A DNA stretch of 46,660 bases, taken from JBBTYZ01 sp038061595. Lineage in GTDB: Bacteria > Patescibacteriota > Minisyncoccia > UBA6257 > GWB1-50-10. The stretch lies in assembly GCA_038061595.1 (NCBI GenBank), contig JBBTYZ010000002.1, forward strand, positions 1-46,660, read 5' to 3'. Position 1 is the stretch's first letter; every line of letters starts with the position of its first letter. Positions 13,492-22,681 of this stretch are shown piece by piece. The position numbers and the translations under genes are program-made. The notes below the pieces were generated by a model that was not told where the DNA came from, ran no database searches, and saw only the letters and a program-made list of their open reading frames with translations.

Positions 13492-13901
13492 AATAATGTG
13501 TCCAATGCTCTATTAACCAATTTATCCGCCTCCTTATTTTTTTCTCTTGGTATCAAAACAAAATCAACGCTCTTGAATTCCTGCCTCGCGTTCCAAACGT
13601 CTATAAATAACGGCTTTAATGTTTCTTCCTTTACCTGATACTCGCCTTTTATTTGATTCACGATAAGTTCACTATCGGAACGGACCTCAACTTCAGTTTT
13701 TTTGGCCTTATCCCCGCCTAAAAGAGATTTAGCTTTTTTCAAAGCAAAAATCACAGCTTTGTATTCGGCAACATTATTCGTGGCAGTTCCTATCGCTTCG
13801 AAATAATTCTTATCTCCTACTACGGCGCCTATGGCCGCAGGACCGGGATTTCCTCTCGCCCCGCCGTCCGTGTAAATAATCAACTGGTCCTCCTTTTTCA
13901 T
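13488..13901 (-). CDS. RNase HI-family protein
   Basis: A 137-residue RNase H fold with the active-site acids in place: D12 in YTDGGARGNPGP, E46 in NNVAEYKA, D76 in VRSDSELIV and D126 in KEADKLVN. This type (RnhA/YpdQ-like) cleaves the RNA strand of RNA-DNA hybrids; some members of the short group have lost activity, but nothing here suggests that. It overlaps galE upstream by four bases and the VIT gene downstream by four bases. A diverged relic of its C-terminus lies beyond the VIT gene. Confidence 0.92.
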   Translation of the reverse strand: MKKEDQLIIYTDGGARGNPGPAAIGAVVGDKNYFEAIGTATNNVAEYKAVIFALKKAKSLLGGDKAKKTEVEVRSDSELIVNQIKGEYQVKEETLKPLFIDVWNARQEFKSVDFVLIPREKNKEADKLVNRALDTLL

Positions 13902-14893
13902 GACTTATTAATTTTATGCCATTCCCAAGCCGACTTGATAATAGTTTCCAGGTCCGAATATTTCGGCTCGAATCCCAAATCCTTTTTTATTAAAGTCGGA
14001 TCTGCTACCAAGGCACTTGCGTCCCCGTGTCTTCTTTTTTGTGTTTCCAGATTTATCTTGAGACCGCTTACTTTTTCTATCATATTAATCACTTCCTTAT
14101 TGGAAGTGCCTTCTCCGGTGCCGACATTGTAGAAAAATCCCCCTCCGCCATTTTTAAGTTTTGAAATAGCGAGCATGTGGGCTTCAACCAGATCAAGCAC
14201 ATGAATGTAATCTCTAACACATGTTCCGTCTTTGGTATCATAATCGTCTCCATGCAAACTAAACTCTGTCTTGCTAAGCAATGCATTTATGGCATTAGGA
14301 ATAATGTGGGTTTCTGGGCTATGCTCCTCGCCCATTTTCCCATCCATCGAAGCTCCGCAAGCATTGAAATATCGGAGGCACACGAAATTTAAACCATATA
14401 TTTTTCTATACCACGCAATCATTTTTTCTATTATTAATTTACTTTCCCCATATGGGTTTGTGGGGTTTTTGGGGTGATCTTCTTTTATTGGAGTTTCAAT
14501 AGGGTCTCCATAAACTCCGGCCGATGAAGAGAAGATAAGATTATTGACCCCATGCTTTGCCATGCTTTCAAGTATATTAAGGGACGTATTTACATTATTT
14601 TCAAAATAAATATGTGGTTTGGACATTGATTCTGTCATTGAGATATACCCAGCAAAATGTACGACAAAATTAGGTTTATGCTCGACAAAAACTTGGTCAA
14701 CGAATTTTTTATCTTTCAAATCCCCGTTGATGAACCCCGCTCTCGAATCCATCGGGTTTTTATGTTGTTCTATCGACGAAGAATCTATGATAACAACTTC
14801 ATAACCCTTATTTATTGCCGATTTGACGAAGAAACTTCCTATATACCCCGCCCCCCCCGTAACGATAATCTTCAAAGCATTATTATCTTTCAT
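13898..14893 (-). CDS. galE: UDP-glucose 4-epimerase
   Basis: 331 residues, short-chain dehydrogenase fold. NAD binding is shown by GGAGYIGS (13-20); catalytic residues are in SSSAGVYG (122-129) and YGESK (148-152). RYFNACGAS and the DGTCVRDYIHV segment are typical of GalE. It interconverts UDP-glucose and UDP-galactose and would feed the glycosyltransferases encoded elsewhere in this window. It overlaps the DHH gene by 11 bases and RNase H by four. A run of eight C at 14851-14858 inside the nucleotide-binding loop is a possible slippage site. Confidence 0.95.
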   Translation of the reverse strand: MKDNNALKIIVTGGAGYIGSFFVKSAINKGYEVVIIDSSSIEQHKNPMDSRAGFINGDLKDKKFVDQVFVEHKPNFVVHFAGYISMTESMSKPHIYFENNVNTSLNILESMAKHGVNNLIFSSSAGVYGDPIETPIKEDHPKNPTNPYGESKLIIEKMIAWYRKIYGLNFVCLRYFNACGASMDGKMGEEHSPETHIIPNAINALLSKTEFSLHGDDYDTKDGTCVRDYIHVLDLVEAHMLAISKLKNGGGGFFYNVGTGEGTSNKEVINMIEKVSGLKINLETQKRRHGDASALVADPTLIKKDLGFEPKYSDLETIIKSAWEWHKINKS

Positions 14894-15770
14894 AACTTTT
14901 CCTTATCATTTTCCAAGGTAGTTTTTTGTCCGCCTTTATCGCAAAACCAGCAGAGCCGGCATGGCCTCCGCCACCATATTTTCCAGCAAGTTTTGCTACA
15001 TCAACTTTTCCATTAGATCTTAAAGAAAAAGTTATTTTTCCGTTTCTTCTTCGCCATACTATTCCCATTGGAGGCAATTTTTCATAAAGATAATGACCGA
15101 TGTCCGACTCTAAAACAGGAGAATTAACAGCAAGAGTTTTTATTCCTTCAAATCTTACCACCTCGGCATTTTGAGCTATTTGCCGGACCATATTTTTTTG
15201 GAAATTAAGCACAAAAGCACCTCTTCTCACCAGATCCCTTCGGGTTATTGGATTCTCTATTTCTCTTGCTAAATTGTTCCAGCTTTTAAATTCAAAATCG
15301 CTTGAATCAATGCCAGCGAATATAGCCTTTGTATTTGGCAATTTAAATCTCCACAGATCTTCGTCCTCGGCATGTAGAAGTATCTTTGGAATTCTTTTTC
15401 CGGGATGAAAATACTTCCACGCCAAAACTGCTCCGGAATGGTTTAGGTCGAATACATATTCAGGCGCGGTCTTAATATCCTTTTCGGAACTTGAATGATG
15501 GTCAATTACCATCACCTTTTTGTTTTCTTTAAGGAGTTTTTTTAAGTTCTCTGGCGAGAAGCTGTTGTCCAGCATATAAACCGTTTTGTTTTTTATTGGC
15601 CATGGCGGAACCTCGCGGGGATCAAGCGGAATATATTCGGCGCGTTTGCCGAACTTTTTCCATGCTGCCCAGGCGGCTCCGAACCCGTCAGTGCAGTTTT
15701 TATGGTAAAAAACTAAAATATTCTTTTTCGGAACCCGCGTTGCCTTTCTTTTTTTAATTAATCTAGGCAT
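14883..15770 (-). CDS. DHH-family phosphoesterase
   Basis: 295 residues. The N-terminal DHH domain shows HKNCTDGFGAAW (23-34), D68 in YMLDNS and the signature DHH at 90-92 (VIDHHSS). The C-terminal DHHA1-like domain ends with GGGGHAGSAGF, the substrate-binding glycine loop. Family members degrade short oligonucleotides (NrnA/NrnB) or hydrolyse cyclic dinucleotides and pAp; the NCTDG start is closest to NrnB-like oligoribonucleases, which is inference. The gene lies four bases after pgk and overlaps galE. Confidence 0.88.
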   Translation of the reverse strand: MPRLIKKRKATRVPKKNILVFYHKNCTDGFGAAWAAWKKFGKRAEYIPLDPREVPPWPIKNKTVYMLDNSFSPENLKKLLKENKKVMVIDHHSSSEKDIKTAPEYVFDLNHSGAVLAWKYFHPGKRIPKILLHAEDEDLWRFKLPNTKAIFAGIDSSDFEFKSWNNLAREIENPITRRDLVRRGAFVLNFQKNMVRQIAQNAEVVRFEGIKTLAVNSPVLESDIGHYLYEKLPPMGIVWRRRNGKITFSLRSNGKVDVAKLAGKYGGGGHAGSAGFAIKADKKLPWKMIRKSYER

Positions 15771-15774
15771 TGCA

Positions 15775-16875
15775 TTATTTCAAAGCATCAATTCCCGGCA
15801 GTTTTTTACCAGACAGATAATCCAGCATTGCCCCACCGCCCGTTGATACAAACTTTATTTTTTTAATAAGACCTAATTTGGTGAAAACGGCAGTGGTTTC
15901 TCCTCCGCCCACAACCGTAAAAGCCCTTGTTTTTGCTATTGCTTTCGCTATTTCAAAAGAGCCGTGTTCAAATCTTTTTTGCTCAAAGACTCCCATGGGT
16001 CCGTTATAAATTATCGTTTTTGATCTCTGTATTATTTTCACAAACTCTTTTACAGATTTGCCGCCTATATCTAAGATTTTGCCTTCATAGATCTTGAAGT
16101 CTGTGGGCAACACTATTTTTGGAGATTTTAAATATCTTTTAATTAATGGGATTACTTTTTTATTAACCACCGATTTACCGATCGGATGTTTTTTTGCCAT
16201 AAGGAAGGTATTGGCCGGCCCACCGCCCAATAAAATATGCTCTGCTTTTTCCCAAAAATATTTTATGACTCCTATTTTGTCTTCAATTTTTGCGCCCCCC
16301 AATATCAGAGTTAGCGGTTTTTTAAACTTCCTCATAACCTGATCTAGGTTTTTAATTTCCCGTTCCATGAGCAATCCGGCATATGCAGGCAACTCCCTTG
16401 TTATAGCCGTTACAGAGCTGTTTGTGCGGTGGCAAACAGCAAAGGCGTCATTAACATAGAAGTCGCCTAATAGGGCCAATTTCTGCCCTAAAATAGGGTT
16501 ATTTGCCCCTTCTCCTGGGAGGAAGCGTAGGTTTTCGAGGAGCCAAATCCTGTCTTTTGCGGAGCTGTTTTTTAGTTGCCATTCGAGCGCCGAAAAATTA
16601 AAATGAGGAATAAACCTTATCGGACGACCGAGCTTTTTCTCGATAATTTCCGCGAACGGTTTTAAGGATAAACTTCTATCTTCCCCAGTAGGCCGGCCGC
16701 GGTGGCTTAATAAAATGATACGGATATGGTTTTTTAGGAGGAGTTTTATTGTGGGGATGATGGCCAGTATCCTATAGGAGTCTTCAACTTCCGTGGGTTC
16801 AATGTTGAGGTCAATCCTAAGTAGACAAGTTTTACCCGCCCATTTCGTTAGGTTTAATCGACTAAGATAACGCAT
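15775..16875 (-). CDS. pgk: Phosphoglycerate kinase
   Basis: 366 residues, slightly shorter than the usual 390-400. Seen motifs: RIDLNIEP (usually RxDLNVP), SHRGRPTG, FYVNDAFAVCHR, LGGAKIEDKIGVI, GPMGVFE, and the ATP-site GGGETT with STGGGAMLDYLSG. It makes ATP from 1,3-bisphosphoglycerate in glycolysis. It heads the operon pgk-DHH-galE-rnhA-VIT. A TATAAT box (16884-16889) lies eight bases before its ATG, in a 21-bp intergenic region shared with the divergent ndh, so the mRNA should be leaderless. Confidence 0.96.
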   Translation of the reverse strand: MRYLSRLNLTKWAGKTCLLRIDLNIEPTEVEDSYRILAIIPTIKLLLKNHIRIILLSHRGRPTGEDRSLSLKPFAEIIEKKLGRPIRFIPHFNFSALEWQLKNSSAKDRIWLLENLRFLPGEGANNPILGQKLALLGDFYVNDAFAVCHRTNSSVTAITRELPAYAGLLMEREIKNLDQVMRKFKKPLTLILGGAKIEDKIGVIKYFWEKAEHILLGGGPANTFLMAKKHPIGKSVVNKKVIPLIKRYLKSPKIVLPTDFKIYEGKILDIGGKSVKEFVKIIQRSKTIIYNGPMGVFEQKRFEHGSFEIAKAIAKTRAFTVVGGGETTAVFTKLGLIKKIKFVSTGGGAMLDYLSGKKLPGIDALK

Positions 16876-16896
16876 TTCACTACATTATAAATCAAA
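16876..16896. promoter_or_regulatory. 21-bp divergent promoter pgk/ndh
   Basis: Reverse -10 TATAAT (16884-16889) ends eight bases before the pgk ATG. Forward -10 TATAAA (16886-16891) ends five bases before the ndh ATG. The two boxes overlap, so only one direction can be occupied at a time. The -35 elements must lie inside the opposite coding sequences. Confidence 0.65.
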
Positions 16897-18177
16897 ATGG
16901 ACAATTTTAAAAATATCGTGGTATTGGGTGGCGGCTTTGGCGGTTTGGGCGTTGTCCTTAAACTTGCGAAAGAAATCAAAAAACTCGGTCTTAAGGAATA
17001 TAAGATCACGCTTATAGACCGTTATGACCATCACACCTTCACCCCACTTCTATACGAAATTGCTACAACCTCAAAAGAGACAGCAGATTATTCAGAATTA
17101 AAATCTTTGGTGTCTTATCCTTTCTCGGAAATCCTTGCAGGTCATGACATAACCATTTTAAAAGAAGAAGTTCTGCATATTGATGTGAGCGATATGAAGG
17201 TTCATCTTAAGAATAATAAATTGCCTTTTGATTATTTGGTTTTAGCATTGGGTTCAGAGACGAATTATTTCAATATTCCTGGATTAAAAGAGCACTCTTT
17301 TGCTTTGAAGAGTTTTGATAACGCAATCGCTATTCGCGATGCGTTATGGTTTGCATCAGAATCCGACAAGATGATTAAAGTGGTTATTGGGGGCGGCGGG
17401 TCAACTGGAGTTGAGCTTGCCGCTGAAATCAAAGAGTTGTTTTGCAAAGTGGTTGAGGAAGAAAAGAGATGTCGGGTCAATGTGCAAATTATTGAAGCTG
17501 CCCCCACTCTATTGCCGATGTTTGGCGAATCAATTAGAGATCGTGTTCTGTCCCGAATAAATGAACTGGGCATCGGAGCCCTCTGTAACGAGCGGATTAA
17601 AAAAGTCGAAGAAAAAAAGATAATTTTGGATAGTGGGAAAATAATAAATTACGATATTTTAGTGTGGACCGGAGGTATAAAAGCCTCGTCTCTTACTGAA
17701 AAAATGCCTATGGAAAAAGAAGAAAAGGGCAGGGTTAAAATTGTGGGAGATTTGGAGTGTTTGCCGGAGGGCGCAGACTTAAAGGTTATCGGCCGGGTTT
17801 ATGCCTTGGGTGACATCACTTGTGTGATTAACTCTGAAACTGGAAAACCGATGCCCGCTGTCGCGAGAGTTGCGATAGACGAGGGCGAGATTGTTTCTCG
17901 GAATATAATAGAGAGGATTAAAGAAGAAAAAGGCTTAATTCTTAAGGCGAAAAAAAGTTTTTATGAACCCCCCAGAGAATATCCTTATATAATTCCCACT
18001 GGAGGAAAATCTGCCGTAGCCAAGGTTGGGTCACTTATTATTTCTGGTTTCTTGGGCTGGGTTCTTAAGGGTCTAGTGGAACTTAATTATTTGGTATCAA
18101 TAATGCCGCCATGGAAAGCATTAACCTTGTGGTTCAAGGGATTAAAAATATTCATTAAAAATGATAACTTGGGTTAA
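16897..18177 (+). CDS. ndh: Type II NADH:quinone oxidoreductase-like flavoprotein
   Basis: 426 residues with two Rossmann sites: FAD-binding GGGFGGLG (11-18) and NAD-binding GGGGSTGVELAAE (near 165). FTPLLYEIATT and the YALGDIT segment near 300 are typical of NDH-2. The C-terminal 60 residues (GFLGWVLKGLVEL and the following stretch) fit the membrane-associating helices. NDH-2 passes electrons from NADH to quinone without pumping protons. No other respiratory gene is in the window, so the electron acceptor is unclear. It overlaps the next gene by one base (TAATG). Confidence 0.9.
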   Translation: MDNFKNIVVLGGGFGGLGVVLKLAKEIKKLGLKEYKITLIDRYDHHTFTPLLYEIATTSKETADYSELKSLVSYPFSEILAGHDITILKEEVLHIDVSDMKVHLKNNKLPFDYLVLALGSETNYFNIPGLKEHSFALKSFDNAIAIRDALWFASESDKMIKVVIGGGGSTGVELAAEIKELFCKVVEEEKRCRVNVQIIEAAPTLLPMFGESIRDRVLSRINELGIGALCNERIKKVEEKKIILDSGKIINYDILVWTGGIKASSLTEKMPMEKEEKGRVKIVGDLECLPEGADLKVIGRVYALGDITCVINSETGKPMPAVARVAIDEGEIVSRNIIERIKEEKGLILKAKKSFYEPPREYPYIIPTGGKSAVAKVGSLIISGFLGWVLKGLVELNYLVSIMPPWKALTLWFKGLKIFIKNDNLG

Positions 18178-18734
18178 TGGCAAATAATCATAGACGAGAA
18201 GTAATTCAAGATATTGGGATAATTTTCATAAGCGTTGTTGTAGCGATAATACTTGTGGAGACGGAAGTCATTGTAAAAATATTAAGATATTCAGGAAAAT
18301 TAGAACTTCTTGGAAGTTTTGTGGCAGGAATGTTTTTTACCACGGTATTTACTACCGCCCCGGCCATTGTTACTTTGGGCGAGATCGCTAGAGAAAACTC
18401 AATATGGTCTACGGCTATTCTGGGAGCAACCGGAGCCGTTCTCGGCGATTTAATTATTTTTAGATTCGTCAGAGACAGACTCTCTACTCATCTTATTGAG
18501 TTAGTCCAGCATCAGGGTTTGGGAAAAAGATTTAAGGCCTTACTAAGGTTGAAGTATTTCAGATGGTTCACTTTTTTGCTTGGTGGTTTAATAATCGCTT
18601 CCCCACTTCCAGACGAATTAGGAATATCTCTTTTGGGTTTTTCAAAAATGAGAGTTTTGCTCTTTATTCCCCTGTCGTTAGTTTTCAACTTTATCGGTAT
18701 TTTATTCATAGGGCTGGTTGCTAAAACATTATGA
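18177..18734 (+). CDS. Small membrane protein between ndh and P-type ATPase
   Basis: 185 residues with four to five hydrophobic helices. The stretch GEIARENSIWSTAILG...GAVLGD, a basic RFVRDRL loop and a final GFSKMRVLLFIPLSLVFNFIG recall DedA/SNARE-associated (VTT) proteins, but the match is weak and I do not assign it. It is held between ndh (one-base overlap) and the P-type ATPase (four-base ATGA overlap), so it is probably co-translated with both. Function is unknown. Confidence 0.6.
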   Translation: MANNHRREVIQDIGIIFISVVVAIILVETEVIVKILRYSGKLELLGSFVAGMFFTTVFTTAPAIVTLGEIARENSIWSTAILGATGAVLGDLIIFRFVRDRLSTHLIELVQHQGLGKRFKALLRLKYFRWFTFLLGGLIIASPLPDELGISLLGFSKMRVLLFIPLSLVFNFIGILFIGLVAKTL

Positions 18735-21355
18735 CTATCGGCAGATTATCAATAGAGGTTCAAAAACTTCCTTTCTGGGCATCGTCTGTTCCCGAAGTTT
18801 TGAATTCTCTGCGAACCGATATGCAGGGAGGTATTTCGGAAGAGGAGGCAGAAGAACGGTTGCGAGTTTTTGGTCCGAACATCATTAATAAATCTCGGAG
18901 AGCCCCAGGCTTTTTTATTTTCTTAAATCAATTTAAAAATCCGCTAATTTTAATTTTGATATTCGCGGGGGGCATCACTCTTTTTATATCTCATTATCGT
19001 GATGCAATTTTTATACTTGCTGCGGTCGTAGTAAATACTATTTTGGGATTTTATCAGGAATATAAAGCGGAGAAGGCGCTTGCAGAACTCAAGACATATC
19101 TTAAACAAAGATCACGAGTTATACGCGGTGGCGTAGAACAAGAGATTGAGGCGGCAAACCTGGTGCCCGGAGACATAGTTCGACTAATGCAGGGTGATCG
19201 TGTTCCTGCCGACGGACGACTCGTTTTTGTAAACGATTTTCAAATTGACGAAGCGATTCTAACTGGCGAATCCCTGCCAGTTTCGAAGTCGATTGATCCG
19301 GTGAGTAACGATTCTGTTCTTGGAGACCAATTCCCAATGGTTTTCGCTGGGACGCTTGTCACTCAAGGAGTCGGTACAGCGATAATATGTCGTACCGATT
19401 CTTACACCGAATTGGGAAAAATTGCTTCTTTGGTGGCAGATTCGCGACGGGAAGAAACTCCGTTACAAACAGCAATAAAACGTTTGAGTGTGCGGGCCGG
19501 AATTTTTTTGGGCGCTCTTACGATGGTTGTTTTCGTAATTGGAGTTGCACTTGGGCATTCTCGGCTTGAAATGTTTCTAATATCCGTTGCTATTGCTGTT
19601 TCAGCGGTTCCAGAAGGTTTGCCGGTTGCTATGACCGTAATTTTAGCGATGGGGGTACAGCGTATGGCGCGACGGAAGGGCGTTATAAGGAAATTGGTTG
19701 CTGCCGAGGCCTTGGGCAGCACGACGTTAATTTTAACCGACAAAACAGGAACGCTAACTATGGCAAAAATGGAGCTTGGTGATATTTTTCCTATTTCGGG
19801 CGAAGATAAGAATAAGCTCATTGAACTAGCATTGTTGAACACAAATGTCCTGATTGAGAATCGCAATGACCCGCCGTCTGAATGGCGCATGAGCGGCCGA
19901 GTGCTTGAAATGGAATTAGTCCGGTCTGCGGCGCTTCGGGGCATTATGGTTGAAGACGCGAAGAATAGTGTCTCAATTTTAAATTCGCTACCTTTCAATG
20001 CGGTTAATAAATTTTCTGCTTCACTTGTAAATGGGCATGGAAGGCACAAGCTTATTTTCTTTGGCGCGCCGGATGTTTTTATAAATCATTCTACCCTTAG
20101 TCCGGAGGATCAGAAAAAATATTTGGGAAAGATTCACACACTTGCAAGTGCTGGAGAACTCGTTATGGGGGTTGCGACAAAAGAAATTGAACCTAAAAAA
20201 GACTTCACTTTCTCAAAGGATCTGAAGTTCACTCACCTTTCTTTCATGGGCTTAATCACCTTGCGTGATTCAGTGCGTCCAAACGTAAAGGAAGCAATAC
20301 AAAGCGTTGAGGCAGCCGGCATAAAAACAATAATTATGACTGGTGATCATCGTGGTACCGCCGAGGCTGTAGCAAAAGAAGTTGGTATTAAAATTGATGA
20401 AGGCAGTGTCCTTGATGCTGCAGAACTCGCAGTGCTTACTGACGAAGAATTAATTAAGAGGTTGCCGTTTCTAAGAGTGATTTCGCGAGTATCTCCTTTG
20501 GACAAATTAAGAATTGTCAAAGAATTTCAGAAAAAGGGAGAGATAGTAGCTATGACCGGTGATGGCATAAATGATGCGCCGAGTATAAAACAGGCAGATG
20601 TCGGCATTGCGATGGGTTCTGGAACCGAAGTGGCACGGGACGTCGCTGATCTCGTACTTCTGGACGATAACTTTGAAACAATCGCTGCTGCGGTGGATGA
20701 GGGAAGGCAGATAATGAATAATATCCGCAAAGTGATTGTATACCTTCTCTCATCGGTAGTAGATGGGCTTCTCTTGATAGGCGGTTCTCTTATAACCGGC
20801 TTGGCACTCCCCTTGAATGCGCTTCAGATTCTTTGGGTTAATTTCTTCTCGGATAGCTTTCCCGCCATAGCATTCGCGTTTGAAAATAACATAGATGGTC
20901 TTTCCCATCGTCCCCGCGGCCTTAGAATAGGATTATTTGATCCTTTAATGAAATTTCTAATTTTGTTTATCGGAATTTCTACAAGTGCTTTATTATTCGG
21001 TATTTACTGGTTGTTGTCGCATATGGGTTTCCCGGGGGATATTGTAAGGACATTTATTTTCGCGAGCTTCGGCAGCTACACATTATTTTTGGCATTTTCC
21101 GTTAGGAGTTTAGATAAAAGCATCTTTGAATACCCATTGTTTTCCAATCGCTATTTAGTTGCCGGAGTTTGTGTGGGTATGGGTCTTTTATTGGCGGCTG
21201 TTTATGTTCCGTTTTTGCAGTCTATTTTTGACACCGTTCCTCTACCTCTTTATTGGCTTTTGGGAGTTTTACTAATTGGAATTATTAATATTGCAGCAAT
21301 GGAATTTGGAAAATGGTTTTTCCACAGGCGGAAACTCAATCTTCGAGTTTCTTAA
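18731..21355 (+). CDS. P-type cation-transporting ATPase (P2, Ca2+-ATPase-like)
   Basis: 874 residues, the full length of the class. Order: N-terminal cation ATPase domain (1-75), actuator with LTGES (177-181), PEGLP in membrane helix 4 (294-298), phosphorylation site DKTGTLT (337-343), hinge GDGIND, and the C-terminal helix bundle. The PEGLP motif and layout place it with Ca2+/Mn2+ or Na+/K+ type P2 pumps rather than heavy-metal CPx pumps. It moves cations across the cytoplasmic membrane at the cost of ATP. Which ion is not determined. Its 3' end overlaps the convergent MFS gene by 20 bases. Confidence 0.95.
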   Translation: MTIGRLSIEVQKLPFWASSVPEVLNSLRTDMQGGISEEEAEERLRVFGPNIINKSRRAPGFFIFLNQFKNPLILILIFAGGITLFISHYRDAIFILAAVVVNTILGFYQEYKAEKALAELKTYLKQRSRVIRGGVEQEIEAANLVPGDIVRLMQGDRVPADGRLVFVNDFQIDEAILTGESLPVSKSIDPVSNDSVLGDQFPMVFAGTLVTQGVGTAIICRTDSYTELGKIASLVADSRREETPLQTAIKRLSVRAGIFLGALTMVVFVIGVALGHSRLEMFLISVAIAVSAVPEGLPVAMTVILAMGVQRMARRKGVIRKLVAAEALGSTTLILTDKTGTLTMAKMELGDIFPISGEDKNKLIELALLNTNVLIENRNDPPSEWRMSGRVLEMELVRSAALRGIMVEDAKNSVSILNSLPFNAVNKFSASLVNGHGRHKLIFFGAPDVFINHSTLSPEDQKKYLGKIHTLASAGELVMGVATKEIEPKKDFTFSKDLKFTHLSFMGLITLRDSVRPNVKEAIQSVEAAGIKTIIMTGDHRGTAEAVAKEVGIKIDEGSVLDAAELAVLTDEELIKRLPFLRVISRVSPLDKLRIVKEFQKKGEIVAMTGDGINDAPSIKQADVGIAMGSGTEVARDVADLVLLDDNFETIAAAVDEGRQIMNNIRKVIVYLLSSVVDGLLLIGGSLITGLALPLNALQILWVNFFSDSFPAIAFAFENNIDGLSHRPRGLRIGLFDPLMKFLILFIGISTSALLFGIYWLLSHMGFPGDIVRTFIFASFGSYTLFLAFSVRSLDKSIFEYPLFSNRYLVAGVCVGMGLLLAAVYVPFLQSIFDTVPLPLYWLLGVLLIGIINIAAMEFGKWFFHRRKLNLRVS

Positions 21356-22589
21356 TTATCAGTGTTTCTCTGTCGTCTTTAACGCGAGCAAGCGCGAAAA
21401 GACCAAGCACAATAAATCCTGTAACCGCTAATGTGGCGATTCTATATCTGTCGCTTCCAATTGAAATAAAATTTGAAACAACTAGCCCCCAAACAATTGG
21501 GCCAATAAATGAAGAGGCGCGCTCTGCCAATCCGAAATATGCAAAAGCTAAATTGTGCTTTCCTTGTGGCGCAATATATGACATTAGAGAACGGGACACT
21601 GCCCAGTTCGCACCAAACCAGAAACCCATGAGCGTTGTGGAAATAATGAATAGTGTAAAGTTTGTCAGCAACCCGACGAGCGGTAAAATAAATACCCATC
21701 CGGTTAGTACAAATATGAGCGTTCTTTTGTGACCAAAACGATCAGCAAGTAACCCGGATAAAGTGCCACCAATAGCAGAGGTGATGAGAACACCGAGTAA
21801 GATGTAGGTTTTTATGGTATCGGAGACTTGCCAAACTTGCTCAAGAAAAATAGGGAAGTTATTGGCGGCAGTTAGAATAGCGTCATTAAAAAGAAAATAA
21901 GAAGCGAGAAAAAGAGCCACGCTAGGGAATGCGAATAATTCCCGTGTTCCCTTGAAAAGATTTTTAATTTCTAATCTCAAAGATACTTTTTCGGCAATCT
22001 TCTTAGGCTCTTTAAAAAATATTAACATTGGTAGCGCAAGAAGGAAAAATATAAAAACAGATGGCAGGAGTGTTTCTGCGCGCGGAGCGGCATCAAAAAG
22101 GTTCAGGGTTCCATTCGAGAACGGTAGTGCAATCACAAGTCCCGCAAATTGACCGAGATAACTTGCAGTTATACCGAGACCAGAAACCGCCCCCCTTTTT
22201 GCCAGTCGTGCTATATCATTTATGAGTGGGGTATAAAAAGTGAAAGAGAGTAAATAGAAATATAGCCCAAGTGTAAAAAAAACAAGCGAACTTACTTCTT
22301 TGTTTAACAATGCCGAAATCGCGCAGAGTCCGTAAAAAATTACAGTTAAAACAGTGGTATGGCGTAGACCAGTGATCCGTCTGAGAAATTTGTCCAATAA
22401 CGAGCCGGTGATAGGCACAGTGAGGAGCAAGAGTATTGCTGAAATCGTGAATGTAAGATTGAAGTGAAAATCCGAAACCCCTCTATCAATCACCAGCCAT
22501 TGAGCGAAATATAGAAAGAATACTATCGATACGATTGAGTTCGCAAAATCATACAGGACCCAAAGTGATATATTTTTTCGTGTCTCCAT
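21336..22589 (-). CDS. MFS transporter (UMF1/Atg22-like)
   Basis: 417 residues with about twelve membrane helices. The start SLWVLYDFANSIVS (8-21) is the signature of the UMF1/Atg22 group, and LLADRFGHKRTL is the MFS loop 2-3-type motif. Atg22 exports amino acids from the yeast vacuole; bacterial substrates are unknown. The gene begins 21 bases after the tRNA-Gly 3' end, so it may be transcribed with the tRNA and lepA operon. Its end overlaps that of the ATPase gene. Confidence 0.88.
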   Translation of the reverse strand: METRKNISLWVLYDFANSIVSIVFFLYFAQWLVIDRGVSDFHFNLTFTISAILLLLTVPITGSLLDKFLRRITGLRHTTVLTVIFYGLCAISALLNKEVSSLVFFTLGLYFYLLSFTFYTPLINDIARLAKRGAVSGLGITASYLGQFAGLVIALPFSNGTLNLFDAAPRAETLLPSVFIFFLLALPMLIFFKEPKKIAEKVSLRLEIKNLFKGTRELFAFPSVALFLASYFLFNDAILTAANNFPIFLEQVWQVSDTIKTYILLGVLITSAIGGTLSGLLADRFGHKRTLIFVLTGWVFILPLVGLLTNFTLFIISTTLMGFWFGANWAVSRSLMSYIAPQGKHNLAFAYFGLAERASSFIGPIVWGLVVSNFISIGSDRYRIATLAVTGFIVLGLFALARVKDDRETLIIKKLED

Positions 22590-22610
22590 AATTCATTTTA
22601 TTGACTCTAG

Positions 22611-22681
22611 AGCGGGATACGAGAATCGAACTCGCGTCTGTTGCTTGGGAAGCAACCGTACTGCCACTGTACTAACCCCGC
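22611..22681 (-). tRNA. tRNA-Gly (anticodon CCC)
   Basis: The minus strand folds as a 71-base cloverleaf: acceptor GCGGGGT/ATCCCGC, anticodon stem GTTGC/GCAAC with loop TTCCCAA (CCC), and a T loop GTTCGATTC. No CCA is encoded. The 5' end lies directly against the stop codon of the FtsB-like gene, so it must be cut from a polycistronic transcript. Confidence 0.95.

Noticed and set aside
22611..22681. tRNA for UGA recoding to Gly as in Gracilibacteria/Absconditabacteria
   Set aside because: The anticodon is CCC, not UCA, and TGA ends several genes.
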